A DNA stretch of 20,899 nucleotides from an uncultured Selenomonas sp. (GCA_905373085.1 CAJPRR010000024.1:1-20899), one strand, 5' to 3'; numbered from the stretch's first letter, positions 1 to 8,824 are shown. The notes: generated by a model not told the origin, from the letters alone. Program-made: numbers and translations.

Positions 1-500
1 ATGCCGAGGCCGCCCGCACCGATGAAGGACGCGATGCCCGCGAGCGCGATCGTCATCGTCGTCATGTTGCGGATACCTGCGAGAATGACGGGCATGGCGA
101 GCGGCATAGCGATGCGCCTGAGCACCTGGAAGCGCGTCGACCCCATGCCGACCGCCGCCTCGATGAGGAGCGGATCGACATTCTTCAAGCCCGTATGCGT
201 ATTCTTCACCATCGGCAAGAGCGCGTAGAGCGTCAAGGCGATGATCGCCGTCGTATTGCCGATGCCCGAAAAAGGCAGGAGAAATCCGAACATCGCGATC
301 GACGGGATCGTGTAGAGAAAATTGACGACGAGAAGCGTCGGCTGCGCCATGCGGTCAACCTCGGCAATCAAAATGCCCATCGCGCCGCCAATCACGATGG
401 CGAGGACGATCGCTGTCAGCGATATGGCGATATGCTCCAGCGTAAGCTGCAGGAAAAAATCGCTGCGCTCCTGGAAAAGTCGTATCATCTCTGCAAGCAT
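1..500 (-). CDS. ABC transporter permease, glycine betaine/choline (OpuC/OpuB) type, 3' end cut off by window
   Basis: Reading the minus strand from ATG at 500 gives an open frame of 166 codons that leaves the window without a stop. It has an amphipathic N-terminus, then hydrophobic segments (around residues 24-45, 55-75, 83-100 and 140-166). It also carries the EAA-type cytoplasmic loop of binding-protein-dependent permeases: EAAVGMGSTRFQVLRRIAMP at about residues 115-134. The text LYTIPSIAMFGFLLP and the loop are what I know from the OpuCB/OpuBB/YehW permeases, which import compatible solutes such as glycine betaine, carnitine or choline across the cytoplasmic membrane. A GGAG ribosome binding site lies 8-9 nt before the ATG. 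It starts 278 bp downstream of csm6 and is probably a separate unit; ATPase and binding-protein partners would be outside the window. The exact substrate cannot be told from sequence. Confidence 0.85.
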   Translation of the reverse strand, partial: MLAEMIRLFQERSDFFLQLTLEHIAISLTAIVLAIVIGGAMGILIAEVDRMAQPTLLVVNFLYTIPSIAMFGFLLPFSGIGNTTAIIALTLYALLPMVKNTHTGLKNVDPLLIEAAVGMGSTRFQVLRRIAMPLAMPVILAGIRNMTTMTIALAGIASFIGAGGLG

Positions 501-601
501 AAAACATCTCCGTATGTGTCAAAATGTTCTTTGTGGGAAATTTTTACCCTTGGAATGTCTGCCTTCGTGGCATGGTCATTTTTCGTCTTCAAGCAAAGCA
601 T

Positions 602-617
602 TTGGATAATTGTCCAA
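602..617. promoter_or_regulatory. 16-bp near-palindrome upstream of the ABC permease
   Basis: The gene-free stretch 501-778 holds one compact symmetrical site, TTGGATAATTGTCCAA, with 5-bp perfect outer arms and an AT-rich centre, about 100 bp upstream of the permease start. Its size and symmetry suit a dimeric repressor such as a MarR/GntR-type regulator, but this is inference. I see no clear -35/-10 pair for the permease in this gap. Another plus/minus pairing, CCGCCCTT (about 687-694) with AAGGGCGG (732-739), could fold the region into a long-looped stem. Confidence 0.3.
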
Positions 618-739
618 TCACACGTCGCATCAGTGCGCTTACTGTAATCTTCCCATGTCGGCCGCCTTCATGCGCACCGCCCTTGCTTTTCTTTTTTACA
701 TTAAACGCAGACCGATTGGCCGGGCTTCTGTAAGGGCGG

Positions 740-772
740 CGCACTTTTGTCCACAAAGCGGACGTTTGTGCG
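740..772 (-). other. Stem-loop just after csm6
   Basis: Seven bases past the csm6 stop codon the minus-strand RNA can form an outer 5-bp stem (CGCAC/GTGCG), an A-rich internal loop, and an inner stem GTCCGC-TTT-GTGGAC with one G-U pair. There is no U-tract after it, so it is not a classical intrinsic terminator. It may protect the 3' end of the cas transcript or be a weak terminator. Confidence 0.3.
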
Positions 773-778
773 TGCAGC

Positions 779-2113
779 TTATGCGCGCACCTCCAGCGCC
801 TTCTCCAGCCACTTATTCAAAGAATCATAAATCCAGCGCATCTCGTCCGCCCTTTCTCCATAAAAGAGACGGATCATATCGAAGAACACCTTCATCATCT
901 GCTGAGAATCCATGTTCAGCTTTCTGCTGAATCTTTCCTCGGTCATATCCGTGATCTCATGCGCCACATCATTGCGGAGTTTCATTGCGTTCTTAACCTT
1001 CCGAATTTGTGCCATCAGCTTGCCATGACATGCCGGATCTCGTGCCAGTCCCGCCCTCTCCATATATTCACAGTACCAATAAAGCAGCAAGAAGGACAGA
1101 TCCGAGTCACGGTAGGGCTTGGGCAGCTGCCCATCCAAAAACGACAGGAACGCAGGCTCTTGCTGTTCCAAGCGCCTGCGCGAAAGGCTCAAGCCGCCAT
1201 ATCCTTTCTTTTCGCAAAGAGCGCTCAACGGACGCGAGGCTCCCTCATCCACATAATCGCGCAAGAATTCATAGAGGAATGGCACGATGCGCATCATGAG
1301 ATTGGAAAGGCGCCCATTCTTCTGCTCGATCTGCATGAGCAGGAAGCACTCGATCACGCGCTCTCTTTTCCCGCGAAAATAAAACAGCGGCTGCCCTCTG
1401 TATTCCGATAAGATCTTACGGGCATCTTCCGTCAAAAGTGCCGTGCGCATCGCCGCATGACGCAGAAGGCGCAAAGCCTCCTTGGGTACACGCGCATTCT
1501 TCTCTGCCAGAAGCAGGGCGCTGCGATATTCGTAGGAACGTACCAGCGCAATGATGCGGTTCTTCTCCGCATAATAGCGAAACAGCCAGAGCGGCGGCTC
1601 CTCGCAGCGATTCTTTGCTCCCGGCTCATCGTCCAGATTGTTTTCCAGCATAGCCTCGACATCTTCTTCATCCTGCGTCGCTTCATTGGCACGGTTCGAG
1701 CGGCCGAGCGGCGATGCGACCTGTATGCCCCGAGTGCGCGGCAGGTCTGCGGCAAGCATCGCCAGAACCGTCTTGATCTGCGGCGTGCCCGAGCTAAGAT
1801 TGAGCAGCAGCTCGATCTTTTTGCCGCGGGTCAGCGCCTTTTGCACCTCCTGCGGCAAGACCTGCCCGAACGATTCATAAAGATGCGCATCACGAATGCC
1901 GGAAAATATATTCTCAATCGTACAATCGGGAGCGATTCGCTCGATCGCACGCGTATAGCGATGATCGTGCCGCTCCTTTTCTTCCATCTCCTGCGTATAG
2001 AAAAGGATCACGCGCGTCGGCCTGTAGTGCCGCACAATATGAAGACAGGCGCCGTCACAGCAGCCGCGCACGGGATCCGTATCGCCCACAGGGGAGAACA
2101 AGACCCGCTCCAT
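779..2113 (-). CDS. csm6: Csm6, CARF-HEPN ribonuclease activated by cyclic oligoadenylate
   Basis: 444 aa, last gene of the type III-A operon. The N-terminal CARF (Rossmann-like) domain opens with MERVLFSPVG and contains the ligand-loop motif NLSSGTPQIKT (about residues 105-115). The C-terminal HEPN domain carries the catalytic R-X4-H motif RNDVAH, with R380 and H385. In this family CARF binds cyclic oligoadenylate made by Csm1, and the HEPN dimer then cuts RNA non-specifically, slowing or killing the infected cell. Both key motifs are intact, so activity is expected. The start ATG follows GGGAGGG, which lies inside the end of cas6. The gene begins 3 nt after the cas6 stop, showing tight coupling. 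It is encoded in cis with a GGDD-positive Csm1, which supports the signalling role. Which oligoadenylate size it senses cannot be read from sequence. Confidence 0.93.
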   Translation of the reverse strand: MERVLFSPVGDTDPVRGCCDGACLHIVRHYRPTRVILFYTQEMEEKERHDHRYTRAIERIAPDCTIENIFSGIRDAHLYESFGQVLPQEVQKALTRGKKIELLLNLSSGTPQIKTVLAMLAADLPRTRGIQVASPLGRSNRANEATQDEEDVEAMLENNLDDEPGAKNRCEEPPLWLFRYYAEKNRIIALVRSYEYRSALLLAEKNARVPKEALRLLRHAAMRTALLTEDARKILSEYRGQPLFYFRGKRERVIECFLLMQIEQKNGRLSNLMMRIVPFLYEFLRDYVDEGASRPLSALCEKKGYGGLSLSRRRLEQQEPAFLSFLDGQLPKPYRDSDLSFLLLYWYCEYMERAGLARDPACHGKLMAQIRKVKNAMKLRNDVAHEITDMTEERFSRKLNMDSQQMMKVFFDMIRLFYGERADEMRWIYDSLNKWLEKALEVRA

Positions 2114-2116
2114 CCT

Positions 2117-2872
2117 TCATCCCTCCCATACCTTCGTCTCAACCGCGCCCATGCCGAGCGCCGTCTTGATGCCGATGCCGACGAAGGGCGCGAAGGCAAA
2201 CAGCATGCCCAAAATCCGCCGTGCCCCGTCCGTGCCGAAGAAGCGCACGCGCAGATTGCCGCGAAAGCCATAGATCGTATGGCCTTCGACAGAAAAAGGC
2301 GCGGAATGAAGCGCGTACTGCAAGAGACGGCAGGCGGATGCCAGTCTCTGTGTCAGATCTGCCTCGTACAGTTGAACCTCCCCAGCGAAACGGTTCCATC
2401 GCATCAAAAGGCTCTGGCAGATCAGGAAGAACTCGGGCAGCATCACATAGCGCCCCTCGCGCTTGAACGAAGTCGGCGTACAGAAGGAAAGCTCCGCTCC
2501 CTTGGGCGGAGCTTCCGTCAGGAAGAACGCGTCGGCGATCTCCTCGAAGGAGCGTTCCATCAACAGACGCCGCTCCCCGAGACGCGCCTCGCCGCCCTTC
2601 TGCCGCAGGAATATGCCCTCCGTTTCCCGCAAGACCGCTTCGACCGCCTCGCCCATTTCTTCTTCCACGACGCCGATGCGCCAGCTTGCAAAGCCGCCCT
2701 TCTTGTCCCACGAAACGCTCTGGCTGTACGGGCGCATATCCTGCTCGTGCAGCCTCTTTGCCAAATCCCCGGGCAGCCGCTCCATCAAGGCGCCGTGCAG
2801 CAGCGAGCCGAAAGAGCTGACCGTGCGCTCGCCTTCCGGCAGGAAAAGCTGCACCTCGAAAAGGCGCATCAT
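2117..2872 (-). CDS. cas6: Cas6, CRISPR repeat-specific endoribonuclease
   Basis: 251 aa from the ATG at 2872, a RAMP-fold protein that cuts the pre-crRNA inside each repeat. The C-terminal glycine-rich loop GIGIKTALGMG (about 232-242) is typical of Cas6, as is the final AVE stretch. Candidate catalytic or helix residues near the N-terminus are H26 (SLLHGAL) and H42 (RLHEQDMRPYS). I chose the start at 2872 because its ATGA overlaps the csm5 TGA stop and GGGAG stands 8 nt upstream; the longer frame to 2911 lacks this. The protein matches the array: repeats with a short hairpin followed by exactly 8 nt to the 3' end, as expected for Cas6 cutting at the stem base to leave an 8-nt 5' tag. No domain is missing. 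Confidence 0.88.
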   Translation of the reverse strand: MMRLFEVQLFLPEGERTVSSFGSLLHGALMERLPGDLAKRLHEQDMRPYSQSVSWDKKGGFASWRIGVVEEEMGEAVEAVLRETEGIFLRQKGGEARLGERRLLMERSFEEIADAFFLTEAPPKGAELSFCTPTSFKREGRYVMLPEFFLICQSLLMRWNRFAGEVQLYEADLTQRLASACRLLQYALHSAPFSVEGHTIYGFRGNLRVRFFGTDGARRILGMLFAFAPFVGIGIKTALGMGAVETKVWEG

Positions 2873-4068
2873 CGTCCGATCTCCCGCATACGGCAAAGAC
2901 CCAAGATCCAAACATCGCGGCCTTTGCGTGCCATCTTCAGCGTGCGCGGCGAAAGCCTCGCATCGAACAGCTTGTGCTCATGCGCGGGCTTCGGACGCCT
3001 CGCCGCGCGATCCCACTCCGTAAACTTCTCATCGAGATAGCCTGAAATAAAGCGCCGCGCTTCCTCCTCGCTCGGTGCGAGCGCATGGACGAGAGTCTTC
3101 GACAGGAAGCCCGTACCGCCGCCCAAAAGGCAGTCCGCCTCCTGCGCTTCTTCGAAAAGCGGGCGGTATTCCTTACCGAACGTGCGCTCCTGCAGACGAA
3201 GGCCATCGCGCATGTAAGCACGCATCATTTCGAAAAGCTCCTTCAACGAGGAAATCCCCAGCGTCTGCAGCATGGCGGCATCCGCCGTAACAGAAAAGCG
3301 CAGCCTGCGCCCTGCCGGCAGGCACTCGCGAAACAAGGAAATCTTGTTCTCCCCCTCCTCGCCTTGTCTTTTCTTCGTCGTCAAGTCGACCTTCTGCAGC
3401 ACGATCGTCTCTCTTTTCCCCGCCACGCAGACGGCATCGCTGACGCGAAGCCCGCGCAGGGCGCTCGCGACGGCGTCGCCTGCCCGCGTATCGGGCAGGG
3501 CAAGCGTATGGAGCGCCATCTGCTCAAGATGCGTCATCGCCTTGCTCCACACCCTCTGCTTTTCGCGCAGGGGCGCTCTTTTCACGCCCGCAATCTCCTG
3601 CCAGAATCGCTGAAAGCGTTGCGGCTCTCTTCGGATCATGCCATGGAGAAGCCCCGTGCGCACGGCTCCCTTGATCGTGCTGCCGGGAATGTACGGCGCA
3701 CCGCCCGCCAAGGTCGTCTGACAAACGATATCATTGAGCGTTTTCCTCCGATCGCGCTCTGCCGTCAAGGTAGCGGCATACGCCTTGCGCAGTGCCAGCG
3801 CACGCAGTTCCGCTTCCGACGCGCCTCTGCCAAGAAGCCATTCCCAGAGACTTTTTCGCTGAAAATCCCTGCGCTCGACATACGAGGCAAAATCATCCAG
3901 CAAAGATCGCTTTTCCAAGAAGACGATCCACTTCGACGCATCGAGGAAGTACACCTCCTGCCGCTTGCGGTCGTACAAATATTCAAACGCCATGAGCTTC
4001 TCACCCGAGCCGACATGCAGAGGGGCGATGCACTCCAATTCGTATTCCTTGCGCACCAGTCCGTTCAT
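2869..4068 (-). CDS. csm5: Csm5, RAMP subunit capping the crRNA 3' end of the Csm complex
   Basis: 399 aa from ATG 4068. A RAMP protein starting with the usual strand and loop (ECIAPLHVGSGEKL, about residues 12-25) and the conserved PYIPGSTIKGAVRTGLL block (about 125-141) shared by Csm5/Csm3 paralogues. In the Csm complex it sits at the crRNA 3' (head) end and helps recruit the nucleases that trim crRNA. The open frame extends to 4329, but the extra N-terminus is arginine-rich shadow sequence inside csm4. Two adjacent ATGs (4071 and 4068) overlap the csm4 stop. GGAGG is 4 nt before the second and only 1 nt before the first, so I prefer 4068. The gene ends in a 4-nt overlap with cas6. Confidence 0.9.
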   Translation of the reverse strand: MNGLVRKEYELECIAPLHVGSGEKLMAFEYLYDRKRQEVYFLDASKWIVFLEKRSLLDDFASYVERRDFQRKSLWEWLLGRGASEAELRALALRKAYAATLTAERDRRKTLNDIVCQTTLAGGAPYIPGSTIKGAVRTGLLHGMIRREPQRFQRFWQEIAGVKRAPLREKQRVWSKAMTHLEQMALHTLALPDTRAGDAVASALRGLRVSDAVCVAGKRETIVLQKVDLTTKKRQGEEGENKISLFRECLPAGRRLRFSVTADAAMLQTLGISSLKELFEMMRAYMRDGLRLQERTFGKEYRPLFEEAQEADCLLGGGTGFLSKTLVHALAPSEEEARRFISGYLDEKFTEWDRAARRPKPAHEHKLFDARLSPRTLKMARKGRDVWILGLCRMREIGR

Positions 4069-5072
4069 CATGCCTCCACCCCCGCGTAAAGCCCCAGTCC
4101 ATAGCGCCATACCGCATGTCCGTCGCACTCGCCGAGATCGGCGAGCATGCCCTCGATGCGCTCTGAAAAGCACGAGCCGGCGTCGAGCAGGCAGATGCTC
4201 GCCTTCTTCTGCGCCTCGTGCCTCGGCGCCGTGATGAAGCCGCCGCTTCGACGCAGACGATACTCGCCCTCCTGCACGAGGCCAAGCTCCGTCTCCTTCG
4301 GCAGCACGGGAGAAAGCGCCATCTGCCAAGACGCTTCCTTCGCTCTGAGCATCGCATAGAGCGCCGCATCGTCCGCGTAAACGCCCACATCGTCGAGAAA
4401 GATGGCATCCTCCGCCAAGTGGAACTTCCCATAACCGCTGCTGCGCTTGCCGCCGATTCCTGCGCAGCCTAGCCAGACGAGAAGAGCCTGCAGCCAGTCT
4501 GCATCCGCCTCAGCCTCAGCATAGGCGAGGATGTACAGTCCCGCATCCGCATGGAAATCGAACTGCCCGACATAATACGGCAGAGGCTCCTTTTCACGGC
4601 AGTTCACGCGCTGACGCAAAGACGTCTCGCCGAAATCTGCCGCATCGGCGAAAAGAGCGCCGCCCTTCATCGCCTCGATATACGCCGCCATGCGGCTCGC
4701 GCGGATGTACTTCAGCTTCTTTTGCTTCTTGCGCTCGCCGGCAAGGCGGCAAGTCTCGCTGTAACTGTCCTTCGCCTGCACATCGGCAGGAAGAATCCGC
4801 AGCACAGGGCGCGGCACGAAGAATTCCATCGCCTCGTCCTCGCCCCTTTGCCAAGGCAGCAGATCGGAAAAAAGAAGACGCCGCCTTCGCACGCCTTCGA
4901 CGAGCTTTTCCAGAGCCGCCTCCTCACCCGCTGCCGCAAGCTCTGCGCAAAGGGCGCTGAAGAGCACGTCCGCCGGACATTCCATGCCCGCCTGTTCAAG
5001 CCTGCCGCCCTGACCCGCCTGGCCGAAGTGCACGGGCGTATCAAAGGTCAACGGATAGATCGCATAGCTCAC
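4068..5072 (-). CDS. csm4: Csm4, Cas5-like RAMP subunit binding the crRNA 5' tag
   Basis: 334 aa. The order of genes and the sequence (N-terminal FDTPVHFGQAGQGGRLEQ, C-half glycine loop GIGGKRSSGYGKF at about 205-217) fit Csm4, the Cas5-type subunit. It holds the 8-nt 5' tag of the crRNA and anchors Csm1 in the effector. The start codon is GTG at 5072. It overlaps the csm3 TGA stop as GTGA, and only a weak purine-rich site (AAGGGCGGG) lies upstream, so translation is probably coupled to csm3. Length is in the normal range for Csm4 (about 300-350 aa). The end overlaps csm5. Confidence 0.9.
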   Translation of the reverse strand: MSYAIYPLTFDTPVHFGQAGQGGRLEQAGMECPADVLFSALCAELAAAGEEAALEKLVEGVRRRRLLFSDLLPWQRGEDEAMEFFVPRPVLRILPADVQAKDSYSETCRLAGERKKQKKLKYIRASRMAAYIEAMKGGALFADAADFGETSLRQRVNCREKEPLPYYVGQFDFHADAGLYILAYAEAEADADWLQALLVWLGCAGIGGKRSSGYGKFHLAEDAIFLDDVGVYADDAALYAMLRAKEASWQMALSPVLPKETELGLVQEGEYRLRRSGGFITAPRHEAQKKASICLLDAGSCFSERIEGMLADLGECDGHAVWRYGLGLYAGVEA

Positions 5073-5800
5073 GCCGACCGCCCGCCCTTCGCGAGCATCC
5101 CCTCGATGCGGCGCAGCATCTCATCGTCGAGCACAGTCTCCGCACTCAGCGAAAAGCAAGACGCCTCGAAATCATGGAGCGAGACGCGCCCGTAGCCGCG
5201 CGAGCCGTGCCCGCCGAGATAATCCATCTGCAAAAGCTCCAGACCCGCCGCCAAGATCTTCATATCCTCCGGCAGTTCTTCCTCGTTCTCGATATTGTAA
5301 ACGAGGCGGAAGGCGAACTCCGTCCCCGCAGGCACGCGCTCGATCTGCCGCGGATTCGCCCCCGCTGTCAGGCGGTCGATGGCGTTCTCCCACTTGATCT
5401 CGCCGATGTATGTATCAAGCTCCATCTCATCAAAGCGCACGAAGGACTCCTCCGTCATACGAATATCATAGAACTGCAGGCGAGCGGGTCTGCCGCCCGC
5501 GCTGCCCTTCGCCGCCGAGCCGAAGAGGCGGCAGATTTCCTCTCGATCGTCCTCGATCTTGTTGAGAAAGTACCCCTCGGCAAAGCTGCGTGCCAGAAGC
5601 GTGCGCAATTTCCCCTTCAATGAGCTGCCGGGGATGATCGGCTGCTTCGTCAAAGGATCGCGCAGGAAGGGGCTGTCCACCGCTCCGATCGGTGCAAAAT
5701 CCGAAGAAGCCCCGATATGAAGTCCCGTATCGACGCGAAGCAGCGCCCGCAGATCCAGCTTGCCTCTCAATGCCTTCTGATTCGTCTCCTGCTGCCCCAT
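5069..5800 (-). CDS. csm3: Csm3, backbone RAMP and target-RNA nuclease
   Basis: 243 aa, very close in layout to Csm3 of streptococcal type III-A systems. It has TGLHIGASSDFAPIGAVDSP (25-44), PGSSLKGKLR (57-66), ANPRQIER (148-155) and the glycine loop GGHGSRGYG (196-204). D42 in GAVDSP aligns with the Asp (D33 of S. thermophilus Csm3) that cleaves bound target RNA at 6-nt intervals, so slicing activity should be present. Csm3 forms the repeated backbone along the crRNA. GGGAG stands about 9 nt before the ATG. The gene starts 1 nt after the csm2 stop and overlaps csm4 by 4 nt. Confidence 0.95.
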   Translation of the reverse strand: MGQQETNQKALRGKLDLRALLRVDTGLHIGASSDFAPIGAVDSPFLRDPLTKQPIIPGSSLKGKLRTLLARSFAEGYFLNKIEDDREEICRLFGSAAKGSAGGRPARLQFYDIRMTEESFVRFDEMELDTYIGEIKWENAIDRLTAGANPRQIERVPAGTEFAFRLVYNIENEEELPEDMKILAAGLELLQMDYLGGHGSRGYGRVSLHDFEASCFSLSAETVLDDEMLRRIEGMLAKGGRSA

Positions 5801-5801
5801 C

Positions 5802-6227
5802 TCAGTCTCTCCCTCCGTAGAACTTATGGTATGCGACGAGCGCCTCCATGAAGTGTGCGAACTCCTCGTACTTCTTCATATCCGTGCCGATTCGATCAAG
5901 GCGCTCCTTGATCTGCGCCTTGTCGGCAAGATCTCCCACCGTCCCGCGATTCCTTGCCGCCTGATAAACGAGCTTCACTTTCAAATACTTGACCTCGGAA
6001 GCGAGCGCATCGCTCAAAAGCTTCGACTGACCGCTCTGCGTACGATAGACGGCGACCTTGTTCGTCAATGCATTGACCGCCGCCAGGAACTTGCGGATCT
6101 GACTCTTCGTCAGCTGGATCTGCTCGCGCCCCTGCCTGTCCGTTCTGCGATTCAACGTCTTCACGACGGCTTCCGCTTCTCCCGCGATGTCATGAACCGC
6201 CTCCTGCACCTTTCTTGTTTCAGCCAT
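5802..6227 (-). CDS. csm2: Csm2, small helical subunit of the Csm complex
   Basis: 141 aa, rich in helix-forming and charged residues, with the family-like stretch LTKSQIRKFLAAVNAL (about 39-54) and a C-terminal part ending EEFAHFMEALVAYHKFYGG. Csm2 is the small subunit that lines the inner filament opposite Csm3 and helps hold crRNA and target. Identity rests on this pattern plus position between csm1 and csm3, the invariable place in III-A operons. It overlaps the end of csm1 by 8 nt. GAGG is 4 nt before the ATG. Confidence 0.9.
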   Translation of the reverse strand: MAETRKVQEAVHDIAGEAEAVVKTLNRRTDRQGREQIQLTKSQIRKFLAAVNALTNKVAVYRTQSGQSKLLSDALASEVKYLKVKLVYQAARNRGTVGDLADKAQIKERLDRIGTDMKKYEEFAHFMEALVAYHKFYGGRD

Positions 6228-8712
6228 CTGTCCTCGCTCCCTTTTCCCTTATGCTGTAAAGGACAAACTGCAGAGCCGTCGCAAGCTCCTGCCTGTCCTT
6301 CGGCCTCTTGTACCACTCGTAAAACTGCCGGCGAATCCTCTGATACGCCTCCTGCGACTCGGCCTTCGCGCCCGGATCGAGGCGTGCGAGCACATAGGCG
6401 AAGCGTGCGAGCTGCACCGACGTGCCCTCCGACTCCACGAGATCCAAGAGGCGGTACGCCGCGCTCTTGCCCAGGAAAATCCGTGCGCCGGCTTTCGGAT
6501 CATCAAAAGAGAAATTCTGCTGCAAGAATGCCAGCTTCTCACCGCAGACGCCGTCGATGAAATCATCCCAGCCATAAACCTGCGCACGCCCCTCGCCCTC
6601 GCCGCGCTCCTCCGATGCCGTGCCGAAGAGCGCCACCGCATCCTTCCCGGGGCGGCTCTTCGCCAGAGATTCCAATTCGCCCGCCTTGCGCGCCATCTCT
6701 GCGACAGGAATCTTCTCCTTGAAAAAGCCGATGCCCGCCGAAAAATGCAGCCGTCCGCTCGTAAATCGCCAAAACGCGCGTCGCAGATCGACGGCAAACT
6801 CCACGACATCATCCCACGCACCGAGCAGGAAGATGTCGTCGCCGCCCGAATAAACGATGTGGATGTCGCGCTCCCTCTTCTTCTCCCTGCCGAAGAGAGA
6901 AAACTTCTCCTCGCTGCTCTCACCCACGCCGTTGATCTCGCCGCGGCACAGCGCGTTGATATAATGCTTGAAAAACAGAGAAAGCTGGCGCGACAAGACC
7001 GCCGTGCGCGTCAATGTCGCATACTTTTCGGGAAAGCCCGCGAGAAATGCCGCGCCGAGATTGTCCACATCGGCACGCAGCACGCCCAAGCGACGGATTC
7101 CCGCACTCTCCTGCGCCCCGCCGCTTGCATCTGCAAGCTCGGCGAACTCCATGACCCTGCCCTCTCGGCGTGCCGTATAGTCGCCGAGCCACAGGTGCGT
7201 CGCCAAGCGCTCGCCCGTATAGATCTTGTTCTTGATATAGAGGCGTTCTGCGGCATACGGCAGATTCTCAACGCTCGCCAAGGACTCCGCCGAAAGATAC
7301 ATCTCGCGTCCCAAGCCTGGCAAGGGCAAGGCCTCAGCGTGCTTTTCCAACGAAACGCAGAAGACGTCCTCCGTCAAGATGCGTTCGCCAAAAAGATAGA
7401 GATTCGCGCACATCGGGCAGGCGTCCGCCCCTTCCTCGCCACGGTAAGCAACAAGCTCCGTTGAAGACGTATGGCATATACTGCATTCGCGTCCTGCATC
7501 CAGCACTCGATTGCACGAACTTGCGGGCGAAAAGAGCGCGGCGAGCTGCGGTGCGGAATAGCGGGAAAGCTTCTCCCCAGCCAGAGCTTCACTCACCCGG
7601 CGAAACGCCTCCTGCGTGCCATGGCCGCTATCCGCCGCCTCCTCGCCACGAAACTCCTCCGCCGCACACGGCGTCCACGCCATTGCCAGATACAGCGCAG
7701 CGCCGAAATGGCGCATCATCCAATCGTTGACCGCCTCATGATACTTCCTAAGCACATCCTGCACCGCTTCCGTATTCGGCAGCAGCAGGTAAAAATGTCC
7801 GCCGCCCGTATAGAGAAGAGCGCTGCGGCTCATCGAGCAAGCCGTGAGAATCTCGTCGACGACATTTTCCAGCAGGATTTCCAAATAAAATGACCGCCCG
7901 CGCAGACTCTTGAGCGCACCCTTGGATGGAATCGCATAAATGAAAGGCTGGATGCCCGATACATCGCCCGAAACGAGCAAGTACATCTTCTCCTTGCGCA
8001 TCGCGCGCCCGCCCTCGCCCGTCGCATGACGACGGTAGTCCGCAATGCCGTGCGCTGAGAAATAGCGGTACATCGCTGCCGCATACGCCGCCGTCAGACG
8101 CACATGATCGTAGAGGGAGATGTCCGCCGCCTCGGCGCGTGCCGTGCTCGACGGCACATAGCTCAAGATGCCCTCCAGCACGCGAAGAAGCTCGTTGATC
8201 TGCATATCGCTCGGCGAACGGCGCAGGAAATTCGCCTCCAAATGCTGATACAGCTCCTGATACTCGCTGACCGAAGCCCGCATCCCCTCCTGTGCATGGG
8301 GAAACTGCATACGCTCGCCTTCTCCTGCAAGACCGCGCAAATAAAAAGCGTCCCGCTCTCTTTGTGCCGCCGAACCGCCGAAAAGATTGAAGACGCTTTC
8401 CAGATTCGCCGTCGCGGAAAAGCCGCCGCCTCCCTCCTCCAACGTGCGGCGGTCGCTTGCCGCCGCAAGATTGTCCGCCTCGTATACGATGTAGCTGATG
8501 TCGTCCGCCTCTGCATGAAGTCCGCGCAGTTCATCCGCATGATGATGGCGCACCGCACGCAGAAGATCCGCATCCTCATCATGCAGGAAACGCGCGAGAA
8601 ACTTTGCCCCCGCCTCCGAATGCGTCTCCTGCGCGGGATTGGCACGCAGAACGAGCTTTCCCAGATCATGAAGCAGCGCCGCCCGCTCCACGCGCTCACA
8701 CAAATCCGCCAC
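6220..8712 (-). CDS. csm1: Csm1 (Cas10), HD nuclease and cyclic oligoadenylate synthase
   Basis: 830 aa if started at GTG 8712. Visible in order: an HD motif (LLHDLGK, H15-D16), a first palm domain (SGDVSGIQPF at about 248-257, with YTGGGH about 301-306 as its degenerate active site), a zinc knuckle CSIC/CPMC (C410, C413, C432, C435), and a second palm with the catalytic GGDD (SGGDD, 623-626). GGDD converts ATP to cyclic oligoadenylate on target RNA binding; HD cuts single-stranded DNA. Both motifs are intact. The frame is open to 8931, with ATGs at 8841, 8751 and 8742, but these have weak or badly spaced ribosome sites. GTG 8712 has GAGGGGAG about 8 nt upstream and places H-D at 15-16, where I recall them in the S. 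thermophilus protein. ATG 8742 is the main alternative. Confidence 0.95.
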   Translation of the reverse strand: MADLCERVERAALLHDLGKLVLRANPAQETHSEAGAKFLARFLHDEDADLLRAVRHHHADELRGLHAEADDISYIVYEADNLAAASDRRTLEEGGGGFSATANLESVFNLFGGSAAQRERDAFYLRGLAGEGERMQFPHAQEGMRASVSEYQELYQHLEANFLRRSPSDMQINELLRVLEGILSYVPSSTARAEAADISLYDHVRLTAAYAAAMYRYFSAHGIADYRRHATGEGGRAMRKEKMYLLVSGDVSGIQPFIYAIPSKGALKSLRGRSFYLEILLENVVDEILTACSMSRSALLYTGGGHFYLLLPNTEAVQDVLRKYHEAVNDWMMRHFGAALYLAMAWTPCAAEEFRGEEAADSGHGTQEAFRRVSEALAGEKLSRYSAPQLAALFSPASSCNRVLDAGRECSICHTSSTELVAYRGEEGADACPMCANLYLFGERILTEDVFCVSLEKHAEALPLPGLGREMYLSAESLASVENLPYAAERLYIKNKIYTGERLATHLWLGDYTARREGRVMEFAELADASGGAQESAGIRRLGVLRADVDNLGAAFLAGFPEKYATLTRTAVLSRQLSLFFKHYINALCRGEINGVGESSEEKFSLFGREKKRERDIHIVYSGGDDIFLLGAWDDVVEFAVDLRRAFWRFTSGRLHFSAGIGFFKEKIPVAEMARKAGELESLAKSRPGKDAVALFGTASEERGEGEGRAQVYGWDDFIDGVCGEKLAFLQQNFSFDDPKAGARIFLGKSAAYRLLDLVESEGTSVQLARFAYVLARLDPGAKAESQEAYQRIRRQFYEWYKRPKDRQELATALQFVLYSIREKGARTDG

Positions 8713-8824
8713 AGCCTCATCTCCCCTCTTTGTCGAAACCATAAGAACCATATTGGAAATATTCTGTTTCCGAAGAAAATTTCCTGCTCGCCTCGCCCTG
8801 AAATCATGGATTTTCCTATATTCA
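8713..8824 (-). promoter_or_regulatory. AT-rich gap between cas2 and csm1, possible internal promoter
   Basis: If csm1 starts at 8712, this is the only sizeable gap inside the cas operon (112 nt). It is clearly more AT-rich than the flanking genes and contains a short inverted repeat GGAAA-N7-TTTCC (about 8752-8768) and several weak -10-like hexamers (for example AATATG, TATAGG). No convincing -35/-10 pair at 16-18 bp spacing is visible. It could drive the csm genes apart from cas1-cas2, but this is a guess from composition. Confidence 0.25.

Noticed and set aside
2873..2911. Longer N-terminus for Cas6
   Set aside because: It lies inside csm5 and lacks a ribosome site, while ATG 2872 has GGGAG and a stop-start overlap.
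1457..3040. A 527-codon plus-strand frame opposite csm6 and cas6
   Set aside because: Shadow of the minus-strand cas genes; composition is not protein-like and it spans two real genes.
4072..4329. 86-87 residue N-terminal extension of Csm5
   Set aside because: Arg/Ala-rich shadow within csm4; RAMP homology begins only at the ATG pair 4071/4068.
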